NCBI GenBank assembly: GCA_002205965.3
Contig: NADL03000055.1
Coordinates: forward strand, 186,001-250,000
DNA length: 64,000 nt
Direction of reading: 5' to 3'
Origin: Kappaphycus alvarezii
Taxonomy: Eukaryota; Rhodophyta; Florideophyceae; Gigartinales; Solieriaceae
Each line of letters opens with the position of its first letter. Positions within the stretch are counted from its first letter, which is position 1. The position numbers and the translations under genes were made by a program. Positions 12,285 through 22,905 of this stretch are shown in pieces. Below the pieces are notes generated by a model, which had not been told where the DNA came from, searched no databases, and worked only from the letters and a program-made list of their open reading frames with translations.

Positions 12285-12839
12285 CACCCTTGTTTTCTCC
12301 GAAAGGCCGCCAGGAAAGGGCGCTCTGTCGTCCTACGCGGAAGCACAAGCATGCCTGCTGATAGCGGCAGGTGCTGGAGAAGTACAGCCGAAACACGCTT
12401 TCCTGAAGGAGGGGGACTGGGCAATCGCAGTGCACTACGCTGCGGGTTCCCCACCTCTCCTGAAAATCCTGGAAATGCTCCTCGATGATCTCCTGGTACT
12501 CGTTTCTCGACAAACACACTGTCCGATCTCATCGCCGTGCTTTCTGCGGTCGAGCGGAAAGTCGGTGCTTGCATTGCAGCCGCCGGCGAGGTTGGGTTCC
12601 TCAAAGCCATACCTTCAGACAATAGCATGAGAGATCGCAAGGCCCTAGCGGGAGCAATCACTCGCCTCGTTGACACAACAGAGTCCACCCTGCCACGCGA
12701 AAATGGCTTCGTGGAGAATTTCATTTCGAGGTTATACAGAGGCTGCCTACAACTGGCACCTGAAACAGACCAAAACGATGGATCCCTAGCCGAAGATACT
12801 CAAGTCAACGACAACCAACAATTTGACTCGGATGCGTAA
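12285..12839 (+). pseudogene. N-terminal domain of LINE family A (unknown fold)
   Basis: Two overlapping frames give a conserved piece reading SSYAEAQACLLIAAGAG ... GDWAIAVHYAAGSPPLLKIL, and then DRKALAGAITRLVDTTEST. The other copy has PSYEDAQKCLIIAAERAG ... GDWTIVVHYAADSPTLLSIL and DRKALAGAIARFIEDAST, so both parts are under the same family constraint. I do not recognise the domain; in LINEs this position is taken by ORF1 or by the N-terminal DNA-binding region of the polyprotein. A frameshift near 12520 splits it. Confidence 0.5.
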
Positions 12840-15770
12840 GACACCCTAGCGCAGCAGCAGAGCCAGAAACTCCACCAGCCGCCCACCACAACAAGAACGC
12901 CGAAGGCGCCACGCCACCGGGAACAAGAGAAACAACCCTGGCCCCCAAAACCATGGAACCATCATCTGCCAACCTTGGGCTCGCAAAAACCAAGGAACTA
13001 GGCACCGCTCAGCGGCTTAAACAAACTAAGCCCGAGGTCGCTGAAGCCCCCTCCACTCTCATGGCGAACACCAAGCGACGAACGAACCACAGCCGCGCCC
13101 TGTCACAGCGCATGAAGGAGATGCGGATGGCGAAGGCACAACTTGGCCCTACTTCCCAATGGAAAAACGGGCGAGCAAGGCCTCTCGTCATTAGTCCCTC
13201 CCTCCTCTCCCTCTTGCCCGTAAAACTGCCCCGATGCCCGATGCCCTCCTCCGCAATCAAAGAACAGTCTACCCCTACTGCTTCTCTTCCTTCGGTCTAT
13301 GATGCGATGCACAGCCCGCTAAGGCCTTTGGACATCTTCGACCGCATTCCTGGGAATCGCATGCACAGTCTGGCCATATTACTTCTACGGCTCTTCCTAA
13401 CTGCAGCAAACGCGCGGAACGCTGAAGCAGTCCGCACTGCTTTCCTCCAGATACACCTTCCCACTGCAGTCTTGCGACGTTTAATGCGTGGGGAAACCGG
13501 ATGGCGGTCTGAGACAAGGCAAAGCCAAGGACTCCGAGAACGTATCCGTCGTGCCAGTGCAGGCGAATGGAGCGAACTTTTGCGAGAAACCATTCAAGCA
13601 CACCAGAACAGAGAAGAGCGAATCGCCCGACGCCGACCGCGGCAGACCGAGACAGACAATAGGCACGATCCAAAGTTTCGCCGCGCAGCCCACTTAGCTG
13701 CAGATGCGCAATACGGGCTTGCGATGCGCACCCTTCATCAGTAGCGCATCGCGGACGTGTGTGATCTACAAGTTTTAGAACATATACGAGAGTTGCACCC
13801 AGCACCGCACTCTTTTGTGACAGCCATCGAAACGAGAGACCTTCCGCTTCCGATGGAACTTACTGAAGAGGCGGTTCTGGGCGCCGTCCGACGCTTGAAC
13901 CCGAACTCCGCGCCGGGTCTGGACAGAATGTCCCCTCGGCTTCTTCGATTGTTGGCCAACACAGCGGTGAGTCCTGAAGCTGGTGTGACGGGCATCTCAG
14001 CGCTACCTGCGGTTGTGACAAGACTGGCCTAGGGGGACCTCCCAGGCCAGAAAATCTCTCTGATCTCTTGTGCGACACTGTTGCCCATCTAACCGCGGCC
14101 ACAGAAGATCTGCCCCATCGCTATTGGGACGGCCTTGCGGCGACTCGTAACGAAGGTGCTTGTACCGCAAGCAATCGAAGACACGAGGGAGTAACTCGCA
14201 CCCCTGCAAGTGGCCAACGGCGTGCTCTGTGTACTGGATTTATTGTGCACGAGGCACGGAGACTGGTCGAGAGCCAACACAACAAGGACGAGTATGCACT
14301 GGCATCCGTCGATGCACAAAACGCATTCAATCGGTTCTCGAGACAATGCGTGATAAACTTGCTGCCGACCAAGGTACCGTCGCTATGTCGTTTTCTGAAC
14401 ATGGTGTACGCTCGCAAAACGCCGTCGCTCATATTGCCTGCTGCGTCGACACAAGACATCCTTAGCCAAGAAGGGATGCAACAAGGGGATCCTGCAAGCG
14501 TGCTGCTGTTTTCCCTTGTAATGCATACATTAGCAACGGAAATTGCTGAGCGCACACAGCTCGGTCTAAATGGATGGTAAGCGGATGACAGCACCCTCAA
14601 GGCACTCATTCAGAGCTCGAAAAGGCAGTGGAAACCCTCAGCTCCAGAGGACTCCATCACGGCGTCTACCTGAATCATGCAAAACCCGCTATTCTGGCCG
14701 CGCCAACGAGGCCACTGGACATCGCCACTTCTACACCGTTTCCCAATTGAAAGCTTTTCCACCGAAGGCATCGACCTTCTTAGGGCCCCAATTGGGTCAT
14801 CTCAGTTTATGGAGGACTTTCTCAACGAGAAAGTTAGAGGCTGCAAGCACACTTTGTCGCTGATCGACAGTATCGGGGACCCTCGCATTCGGTCCCACCT
14901 TCACCGGGTATGTGCCTCGGCTTCTAGGCTTCAGCACGTGGTAAAGCTGACTCCACCGAGCGTGACCACTGGCATTGCACTGAGATTTGACGAAGAGCAA
15001 ATGGATTTCTACATGCGCTCCAACAACGTGTCGATGACTGGTGCAGTTCGACAGCAGGTATCCTTACCTCTCCGCTTATGCTGCAAGCATAATTGATGAC
15101 GAGTAGCTGCGAAGCCCTGATGAGACTGGTGCGACCGAACGCCGTGCGCGAAGATACGCTGAAGCGGAGAGACACCTCCGGGCGTTTGTCCGACAGCTCC
15201 CTACGTCCCTCGTCAATGAACACGGCGGTCTTTCGGAAACACTGGCAGCAGCCAGCCTTGCTGCCAAGCCCTATAATACACACAACATTCTAGATCGAGC
15301 CTGACGCCAGTCGGCAGCAAAGTTCTGGAAGGACGACTAATGGACGAGGTTCCCTAACCCCGCATCGCATTCAGAAACAGATATTCGGCAAAGAATCCGC
15401 CGTTAAGCATATCTGGAAACGCACGCAGGGCCCTCCTCAACGCACACCCCTCCGTGGTCAACCGAACGTTCAACGAGATGTGGTCAGTGATGCTTGCCGT
15501 CATCTGGGAGTTTGCATATTTGACGACACCGCAGAGTGCATCAGGCTCATGGATTCCCTAGGAGACCATGCGGCAGATCTTTGTAACAAAGGTCTCGGGT
15601 GGACCAACCGACACACAGCAGTGGTGAAAGTACTCTGGGGAGAGCTATTTAACGCAGCAGGAGTTGGCGTCCAATACGAGGTTAAGTACCTACTCCCTGG
15701 ACTGAATGGGCGGCCTGCAGATATTCTGGTGCATCGGCGGTCTGACACAACGGACACCCCGATAACAGTG
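12285..15770 (+). mobile_element. LINE family A, copy A1 (RT plus restriction-like endonuclease), 5'-truncated
   Basis: A1 matches the second long copy at 56.9-60.0 kb along most of its length, which defines the family. Order: an N-terminal domain shared by both copies, a hydrophilic linker, reverse transcriptase, a downstream alpha-helical region, and a C-terminal zinc-knuckle plus restriction-like endonuclease. This order is that of early-branching LINEs (CRE/R2/R4/NeSL-type), which use an RLE nuclease instead of an AP endonuclease. Similarity to the other copy begins abruptly at about 12285, which I read as a 5' truncation. The copy ends inside the RLE domain near 15770. Confidence 0.7.
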
Positions 15771-15815
15771 ATAAAGAAGAAACTTTACTTCACTGAGTAT
15801 GTATCTATAAAGTAA
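12953..15815 (+). pseudogene. LINE family A reverse transcriptase/RLE polyprotein, decayed
   Basis: Frame 12953-13744 is a basic linker leading to the RT. Fingers motif: LNPNSAPGLDRMSPRLL (about 13900-13950). Palm motif A: SVDAQNAFNRF (about 14305-14340). Motif B: EGMQQGDPASVLLFSL (about 14470-14515). Motif C should be YADD but the Tyr codon is TAA (14578-14580) followed by ADDS. The helical region carries RIRSHLHRVCASASRLQHV (14890-14945). The C-terminal part at 15480-15770 has a zinc-knuckle remnant, DSLGDHAADLCNKGLGW, then NRHTAVVK and RPADILV, the RLE metal-binding segment. At least five stops or shifts. After about 15767 the reading continues into unrelated sequence and stops at 15815. 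Confidence 0.7.
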
Positions 15816-18275
15816 TGAACTGTACTGAACTCTGAGGGGTTTTGACGATGTGGATCATCCGATTAGATCTTAATCATAATAAGCGGTCAGGCAGCGTACC
15901 CTTGAAATGACAGATGAGTAAATTATTGTTTTTTGAGGAAAGAGTGAAATGGACTCGACCCCATATTGCTTTAGTATGATGCAGATTCACTCCTTGTTTC
16001 CGACGTTCTCAACGGTACGGCGTTAATGTTTCTGTTGCTAATTACAATGACAATGCATTACAGTAAATATGGCACATTTTGACTACCAAAGACACAAGGA
16101 AAGACGGCAGCAGCGATTATTCAGGACAAACCGACGGAACTGAAGCTGTCAACATATGTAAACAAGGTGAATAGTGATCGCAATGGACCCATAGCGATAC
16201 TAGCGGCGCAGTGGTGCGTAGCATATCCGCCCAACATTGTTGAATTGCGTGCGGGAAAAGCAAGTAGCGTGTCATGTGTTCAGGGACACATGTCAAGCAC
16301 GATGAGGGAAGGCTAGCAGAGACGGGGAGATGTAAGGCCCGTCGGAATTGCCCCTCCCGAAGGAAAATTACTGTCTGGTGAGGGGTGGTGTAGTACGGGA
16401 GACAGCCAAAGGGAGACGATGGCTTGGGCAGTTTTGAGTGGGATCAAGGCGATAGGGTCACGGTTGCCCAAGAACAGAGCGCTGTAGACTGACACGTCAT
16501 TGGCGAAAGGAACTTTGTATATTGCAAGAAATAGGGGGCTTCCGGTTTGAGTATTTCAGTGGCGGCTGTGCTTGAATTGTGGACGGTTGCGGAGAGATTG
16601 GTTCGGCGGTACCAATGGTGACAAGTGCTGCTGCCATTTATTTCCCGTCCTTCAATGGGTGCAAACCATGACTTTCTGCGATAGGTTTCTGAGGGACAGT
16701 GTTGGGATAAGAGGCGAGGTAGACCGGCATGTCGGACGACGCAAGGCAGTCCTCTCCTGCGTTCACTACTGATTTTGCACAGTAGTGCTTTAGGGGGGCT
16801 CTTTTGAGGAGTTGATAAGTCTGCACAATTTCGGAGGTGGGCTTAAGTGAAAGACATCTGCAGGCGACGGCTGAACCATGCACCCACTCCAGCGAGGCAC
16901 GCTGCTAACTTGTTACTGTGTAAGCTTATACCCACTCGCCTCAATCCCTAATAGAACATCCGGCCTCACTTCAGGGAATGACATCACTTTCCAAATGTTA
17001 GACTACAGTACAGTACCCCAATTTTTCCTCAGAATAGCACTCATTGATAAATGAAAAAAGACTGTTTGGAGCAGGAATCTATGCGCTGTCCTTCATGGAT
17101 GCGGTTCAGATTGAATCTCCGGATCGCATTTTTTGATGTGATACAACACGACCATACGAATTATCACATCCATCACGCATTTGAAAACTTTCTGCTGTGA
17201 TTGCAAAGAGTAGTACTGTACATGCGTTCTCTAAACTGGCGTATAATCCAAACAATGAGGGATCATGTTGACAGTTGACATCAACAAACTTGCAAGGGTG
17301 CAAACCGACACCATGTGAGGTGGTTTCATTCATCTTCATACAGCGCAATGATGCACGTTACAGAAATGCATAAATGTGCGGTGTAGTTTGGGCAGTCAAA
17401 GGCTAGTAACGAACATCTGTTTCTTCGCGGCGTATTTACATTTGGTTATTGGCATCGCTAGCTCATATCTATCGAAGCTGGTCTGATGATTTGCCTCAAC
17501 CACGGTTCGTAACAGCAGCGGTTCTTAATGCTATGCTTATGATTCACATTTGTATGATACAGAGCCAAAATGCATCAACTGATTTTACCTCGTGCGTTCC
17601 GCTTGAGGCAGATTGCCCTCAGACACCGCAACATCCTAACCGTTCCCGCCCTTCCTCACTCAGCTTCCAAATGCAGGCTCCTTGCGACTCGAGACAGGTC
17701 TTTTGTACACTGCAACAGCCGCCAAAGTATCAAAAAGTTCCGTGTTCTGTAGGACAAAATTTCCGTTGCGAGTCCTGCGCGGTTTGTTTTCTCGGGTCAT
17801 GACAGCATCGAGTCCAGGCTTGGGTAACTCACACGGCGACCGCTACGTGGGAAAAGCCTCTGTCTGCGCGTCTAGTTATTCGCGTCGAGGTATAGGGTTC
17901 ACAGTACTTGGATAGAGGCGTTTTAGGCAGACGCTAGACGGCGAATGCCCCGAAAAGTCAGTGACACGCAGGAGACGATACCGACAATTACAATGTACCA
18001 TTGACATAGTAGCAAAGCTGGCTTGTCTCAAATTTTCTCAGAAGTTGCGCTAGGCAGTGGCCTAGAGTCAAGATATTTTAACTACATAACACAGTACGAG
18101 CTTCTCGGGTAGCATTCTATTCCCTTCAGAAGCATAGATGGAGCGCCAGGAGTGGGCGGCAAATTCTCGATACATCCATCCTCGCGCGACATAGTCATTC
18201 GAGAGCTGTCTTCTTCGTGCGTATCCTTGCGGTTCAAAGATACTGCACAAACTGATCCATGGTGCCCCTGAGTAC
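15816..18275. other. Long intergenic stretch without a recognisable gene
   Basis: I see no assignable frame. The part 16300-16900 is G-rich on the plus strand and has minus-strand frames of 60-81 codons with a plausible hydrophobic stretch (LFLAIYKVPFANDVSVYSAL in broken frames), but no family that I know. 17449-17802 is open on the plus strand for 117 codons, Cys- and Pro-rich at its end, also unrecognised. Confidence 0.35.
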
Positions 18276-19103
18276 TTAGATGTTGGGCCCCACCTCGTCC
18301 AGAGTGTTATCTCTGATTGTACCGTGGATGCCGACTACAATCAACAGAAACACTCCCAAAGAGATCACCAAAGTCAAAGCATGACCGAAAATGACAGCCA
18401 GGACGCCCGCCACCGCCAAGTACAACGTCTTTCTTTTCTTCGTAAACGGGACAGCCCCCACTTCAAAATCCTCCGGACGCAAAACCAACAAATACGTCGC
18501 CATTGCAATCCACAAAGCGACCGACACAAAGCTCCAAAAGTGTCCGACAGCAAACAACAACAGATGCACACACGTCAACAAAAAGTAGTTGTAAAAATAC
18601 GTCTTGACATTATGCCCCACTCGCTCCTTGACCTGCGAAAACGGCGGCAAATTAAACGCCCTAAAGTCGAAAAACTCCGACCACGGACGAGCACTATGCA
18701 CGATCAACGAGGCGCGATCGGTGATCGACGTGAACCTGGAACCTGGGTCGAGCGGTTCCAAATACAGCTCACTTGTGTCCGGCAGCAAGGCCTTGATCTT
18801 GTCCCAAATACCACCCTCCCCTCCCGGCACGGCGGAACTTCCGTTGGCATTGCCGTTGCCGCATCGCCTGTCGATGTCTGTGTCGTCATGTCCGGATTCA
18901 TGGTGACGGCGCGTGCGGAGTTGGATGCTTTGTGAATTGAACGCGGTTAGTGATACTAAGGCAGCGGTTTTAGAGCTGTGATTGGTGATTGACAGGCTGC
19001 TCAGCGGGAGGAATGAAAATTTGCAAGTTGGAGTGTGGTCGGTGTTAGGGGTGGAAGTCGGGACTTTTTGTGTGGATAGGGATTGAGGTAGATGGCTCGT
19101 CAC
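18276..19103 (-). CDS. PRA1 family protein (prenylated Rab acceptor)
   Basis: One open frame of 275 codons. Residues about 125-265 match the PRA1 domain: a conserved RPWSEFFDFRAFNLP entry, then VKERVGHNVKTYFYNYFLL, followed by two helical hairpins. Membrane segments lie at about 170-188, 190-208, 230-245 and 247-263, ending GIHGTIRDNTLDE. PRA1 proteins sit in ER/Golgi membranes with both ends in the cytosol and help prenylated Rab GTPases on and off membranes. The family is usually 150-240 residues, so the first 90 residues, Ser/Thr/His-rich, may be 5' leader. A Met at about 18901 in another frame opens MNPDMTTQTSTGDAATAMPT, which also looks like a PRA1 N-terminus; a single indel near 18815-18840 would connect it. 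The true start is therefore unsure. It diverges from RPL5 across about 0.9 kb. Confidence 0.85.
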   Translation of the reverse strand: MTSHLPQSLSTQKVPTSTPNTDHTPTCKFSFLPLSSLSITNHSSKTAALVSLTAFNSQSIQLRTRRHHESGHDDTDIDRRCGNGNANGSSAVPGGEGGIWDKIKALLPDTSELYLEPLDPGSRFTSITDRASLIVHSARPWSEFFDFRAFNLPPFSQVKERVGHNVKTYFYNYFLLTCVHLLLFAVGHFWSFVSVALWIAMATYLLVLRPEDFEVGAVPFTKKRKTLYLAVAGVLAVIFGHALTLVISLGVFLLIVVGIHGTIRDNTLDEVGPNI

Positions 19104-19999
19104 ACACGGAGGTGAGACGGGAGTTTTGTTCGCTTCGACCAGGACTGAGCGAGCGCCGTCTGATGCGGCTTTGCCGCGGGACGGCTAAACGTATTATTAA
19201 TATTTTTTTGGGTCAAGAGGCAGAGCAGTTTGAGAAATTGCAGTATCAAGCAAACGCCTGCAAACGCTTCGCTTCGAGATGGGCGATTAACGATATTCTA
19301 TTCTGGTCTGGCCATAACAGATTTCGTTGATGGTTGGCCAATTTATGCCAAGATTTTGTGGAAGCGAATGTGGGAAGATTGTGTGTATCATACATCGGCC
19401 AATTGCCTGAATCCATGTGGAGTGACAATCCAATAAACTACCCTTTTTAAAAATGTACCAACTGTTTCACAGCTCAGATACTGTACGTTCATCGTTCATA
19501 CTGTACAGTACAGTAATTCTAATGTACAGTACAAGACATAAACAATCGACATTACTCACCTGTACTGCATACTGTAAGACTATGGAATACTGTACTGAAT
19601 GTGCTTTCAGTTGCTGTACTGTACTCGAGTTAGATACAAATTTGGTTTCCTTTGAAAGGTACGGCAGGGCAATTTCCAAGTTGCGTGAAATTAACAGAAT
19701 GGATTTTCGATTCCCTACCAGATTCTATTTTCAAAAGATGACCGTGAGCTATATTTAAATTAGCTCAGCACAAGTGGACACGTACTACACTTTCGATTCC
19801 GTCCGTGAGAAAGAGCTTGGTAAGATCCTTGAGAAACCCTAAATTTGCGTATGGTCGACGGCGACTCTACAGCGGGTTATCCCACTGCACGGCTTTTGCT
19901 TGGTTCGAAAAAGATAGAACTCCCTTGTGCCGCTTTACCCGTGCATAATCGTTGGCCACTGACCCAAACCGCACTCGGTAATCATCGTTCTGCATCCCA
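19104..19999. promoter_or_regulatory. Shared upstream region of PRA1 (-) and RPL5 (+)
   Basis: The two genes point away from each other, so this 0.9 kb must contain both promoters. No definite core element can be named; an AT-rich TATATTTAAATT lies at about 19746-19758, roughly 250 bp before the RPL5 start codon. The middle of the region holds a cluster of TACTGTAC-type words (separate entry). Confidence 0.4.
19449..19629. repeat. Cluster of TACTGTACAGTA-type palindromic words
   Basis: Within 180 bp the words CTGTAC, GTACAGTA or TACTGTA occur about ten times, including the perfect 12-bp palindrome TACTGTACAGTA at 19499-19510 and GCTGTACTGTACTCG at 19613-19627. The same words recur at 28.2-28.6, 49.8 and 61.2 kb. 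Here they lie between two divergent host genes. Confidence 0.7.
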
Positions 20000-21224
20000 A
20001 TGGCTCGCGTCAAGTTTACAAAAAACAAAGCCTACCACAAGAGGTTCCAGACCAAGTGGCGTCGCCGTCGCGAGGGAAAGACAGATTATCAGGCTCGTCG
20101 CGGCCTCGTCACTCAAGACAAGAGAAAATACAATTCTCCGCGCTACAGGCTGGTCGTTCGTTTCACCAAGAAGTAAGTTACATATATATATGTCCATTTT
20201 CCGCATCAATCCCCTACTGCAAAGATAGCCAGTATCGTGATCACGGCGAGGTGTTACTGCGAGAATTACTCGCGTTCGCGCGCGGCATTTCTCGTTCGTA
20301 TCAAATAAGGAATACTCCAAAAGCGCAGATCGCCTATCCTTCGCGTTGCCATCGAGTCACCCCCGCGTCATGTTCGACGCAAATGCGCTGGACTTGATTG
20401 TACGACTTTGCGAACCCGACGGCGATCGAGTCGTTCGGAACTTTACAGTTTAATAGCAGCCGTCTAACCGTTTCCCGTCTATTTCTGTCTACTTTTCGGA
20501 ATCTGCTCATCAGGGATATTATCTGCCAGGTAGTTGCAGCCCGCCTGGCTGGTGATGAGGTGCTGACTGCCGCCTATGCCCATGAGCTGCCGCGCTACGG
20601 GATCAAGCATGGGCTCACGAACTTTGCCGCAGCGTACTGCGTTGGTCTGCTTTGCGCCCGTCGCCATCTTACCAAGCTCGGATTGCATGAGACCTACAAG
20701 GGTGTCGAGGAGGTCGACGGCGAGATGTTTGAAATTGAGGAGGACGAGGACAAGCGCCCTTTCACCGCCCTGCTTGACATCGGCCTTGTGCGTACCAGTA
20801 CTGGAAACAAGGTGTTTTCTGTGATGAAGGTGCTGTCGATGGAGGTATGAATATTCCTCATAATGAAAACGTTTCCCTGCTTACACCAAGGAGGAAGGGT
20901 TTGATCCGGAGGAATTGAAGAGCAGAATTCTCGGTAATCATGTCTCAGAGTATATGACCTACTTGCTAGAGGAAGATGAGGACCGGTACCAGAAGCAATT
21001 TGCTGCTTACATTCGTGATGGAATCGACGCGGATGCAATTGAGGACTTATTTGGAGGCGCATCAGAAGATTCGCGAGGATCCGTCCTTCTCGAAAAAGGA
21101 GAAAAGTACTGGGGAGCACAATGCTAGTTGGCGTATGAAGAAGAGGACCTATGAAGAGCGCAAACAGGCTATCAAGGACAAGATTTCTGCTCACCTGGCT
21201 GCCGCCGCTGCTGCGGATGAATAA
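20000..21224 (+). CDS. RPL5: 60S ribosomal protein L5 (uL18), one intron, three small indels
   Basis: uL18 carries 5S rRNA into the large ribosomal subunit. Exon 1 (20000-20172) opens [20 protein letters not shown] and contains [10 protein letters not shown], the N-terminal signature of eukaryotic L5. Exon 2 (20514-21224) resumes at DIICQV and has [20 protein letters not shown] and [10 protein letters not shown], then after indels [29 protein letters not shown], and a Lys-rich tail ending AAAAADE-stop. The frame breaks at three points: one base short at about 20829 (GG for GGG), one at about 20866 (AAAA for AAAAA), two at about 21047-21052 (TAT for TATAT). Adding four bases gives 295 residues, close to the 297 of human L5. 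The intron argues against a processed pseudogene. Either a decayed copy or sequence error; I favour error because conservation is otherwise excellent. Confidence 0.88.
20173..20513 (+). other. RPL5 intron (GT...AG, 341 bp)
   Basis: The donor GTAAGT follows codon position two of the exon-1 Lys and the acceptor TCATCAG precedes the G that completes the codon; joining them leads straight into DIICQ, where other L5 proteins continue. Without splicing the frame stops within the donor (TAA). The boundary falls close to the N-terminal conserved block. Confidence 0.85.
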
Positions 21225-21724
21225 ACTTGCCGAAATCGAGTTGATTTTCTGGCAGAATGTTGAAAACAGTTTTCGTTGATTGTCAGGCTTTATAGAATAG
21301 GTATGCTATTCTCTATCAGCAGTAACGTAGCTGTGTTGATGGCGAGAATAGGTCATTGCGATGACTGCTTGTGAACTCCTAGCTCTCACCCGGCTGCTGC
21401 TGCTGCTGCGGATGAATAAACTTGCGGAAATCGAGTTGATTTTCTGGCAGAATGTTGAAAACAATTTTCGTTGATTGTCAGGCTTTATAGAATAGCTATG
21501 CTATTCTCTATCAGCAGTAACGTAGCTGGTTGATGGCGAGAATAGGTCATTGCGATGACTGCTTTGTGAACTCCTAGCTCTCACCGGCTGCTGCTGCTGC
21601 TGCGGATGAATAAACTTGCGGAAATCGAGTTGATTTTCTGGCAGAATGTTGAAAACAGTTTTCGTTGATTGTCAGGCTTTCAAGAGTAGGTACGCTATTA
21701 TCCTGCAGTAACGTAAAATATTTT
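21192..21724. repeat. Tandem duplication of the RPL5 3' end, 195-bp unit (left part)
   Basis: Unit starts CACCTGGCTG at 21192, CACCCGGCTG at 21387 and CACCGGCTG at 21582, spacing 195 bp. Each unit repeats the last coding bases (Ala-run, Asp, Glu, stop) and about 170 bp of the 3' flank with GAAATCGAGTTGATTTTCTG. The third unit breaks off at AGTAACGTA (21707-21715), where LINE sequence begins. Copies differ by only a few bases, so the duplication is fairly recent. Confidence 0.9.
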
Positions 21725-22905
21725 ATTCCAGAGAATGCCGCCCTTTGCCCGCCGCCGAACGGCGTCATACACCCGGTTCGCTCCCTCACGGTTCTTGGAA
21801 ACGCTTTCGCGGGGACCAGGCTTTCTTTGTTGCCCAGGCTCGCCCCCCTTTCGCCAATTTGCTCATTGTGTTCACGATACTCTTCCTCACCGACCTTGGC
21901 CCCTTGGACCCCACAGCTCTTGCTGAAATCCCTGTCAACCTGCAAACCCATCGCAATAGGGTACAGCAGGAGACTGCGGCAAAGGTGCACTGGGAGGACA
22001 ACCTCTGGAACGACGTTCCCAGCCACACAGCTCACCGTCCCGAAGCTACCCGTCGTCGGATACGCGGACTAGCTTTTCGCTACTCCGGGGCTGCCGCCTT
22101 CCTACAAGCCCATCCGATCAATGCGACCAACGTCTCTGATGCTCATTGCAGCATCATGCTCCGTCGCCACCTCGGTCTTCCAGTATACACGGACTCGATC
22201 CCGCCGAAGTGTCATCATTGTCAGCAGACGTTGGATCTGTATGGAGACCATGCGGCTGGCCTCTGACCCTCGGGGTTTTGGCCGCCTACACCGGCATAAC
22301 TCCATCCGTAACGCCCTGGCATATCATGTCTTCCGCGCTGTGGGTTTGGACTGCAAGTTCGAGGTCCCTTAGTTAATTCCTGAACTGATTTTAGGCCTGC
22401 TGACCTCCCCGTGCAACCCCCGGCCCCTGCCATCGGCCCCAAGGAAAGGCCGATTGCCTGTGACGTTACTATTGTTTCGCCGTTCAAACAGGCCTCTGTC
22501 ACGAAAGCAACGCAAGCTGCCGCAGGCGCCGCCACGCAAGCTGCCGCAGACGCCGCCACGCAAGCTTACCGCAACAAGGTCCAGGACCTTGAGCGTAAGC
22601 TCTCCAGGCGCCTTGTACCATCATCTGGCAACCCGTCTTGCCAGCCGAATTTCACCTTTCAACCACTCGCTCTCGACTCCCTTTGAGCGGCGTCCCCAGC
22701 CACTGCACTGTTTCTGGAAACGTTCATTCCCCGGATTGCCACCAGATATCACACCTCTGATGTCACTATTCGCTCGCGAATCTATCAGCGCCCCAGCTGT
22801 GTTCTGTGGTCCTCGGTGGCTACGGCCATCATTTCCCGTGCCCCACTGCACGTGACCGATGTTGGCCATCCAGTTCTTAACATAGTAGTCGTCAGTGAGT
22901 GAACA
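21716..22905 (+). mobile_element. LINE family B, fragment B1 (RLE C-terminal part)
   Basis: A 5'-truncated LINE end. Frames in order give DLGPLDPTALAEIPVNLQTH, RRRIRGLAFRYSGAAAFL, then HCSIMLRRHLGLPVYTDS and a CCHC-like knuckle CHHCQQTLDLYGDHAAG (22208-22260), then GRLHRHNSIRNALAYHVFRA and an acidic-beta segment typical of the RLE nuclease (PIACDVT-type, here RPIACDVTIVSPFKQ at 22447-22490). It closes with a tail like those of the other B copies, SRAPLHVTDVGHPVL, near 22870, and a GTCGTCAGTGAGTG 3' flank. Stops and shifts are present. Confidence 0.75.

Noticed and set aside
12953..15815. Bacterial retron or group II intron reverse transcriptase
   Set aside because: The RT is followed by a zinc knuckle and RLE domain and has several related truncated copies, which is typical for LINEs.
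22411..22610. Ala-rich repeat frame (QAAAGAATQAAADAATQA) as a separate protein
   Set aside because: It is the family B RLE region with a short local duplication, not an independent gene.
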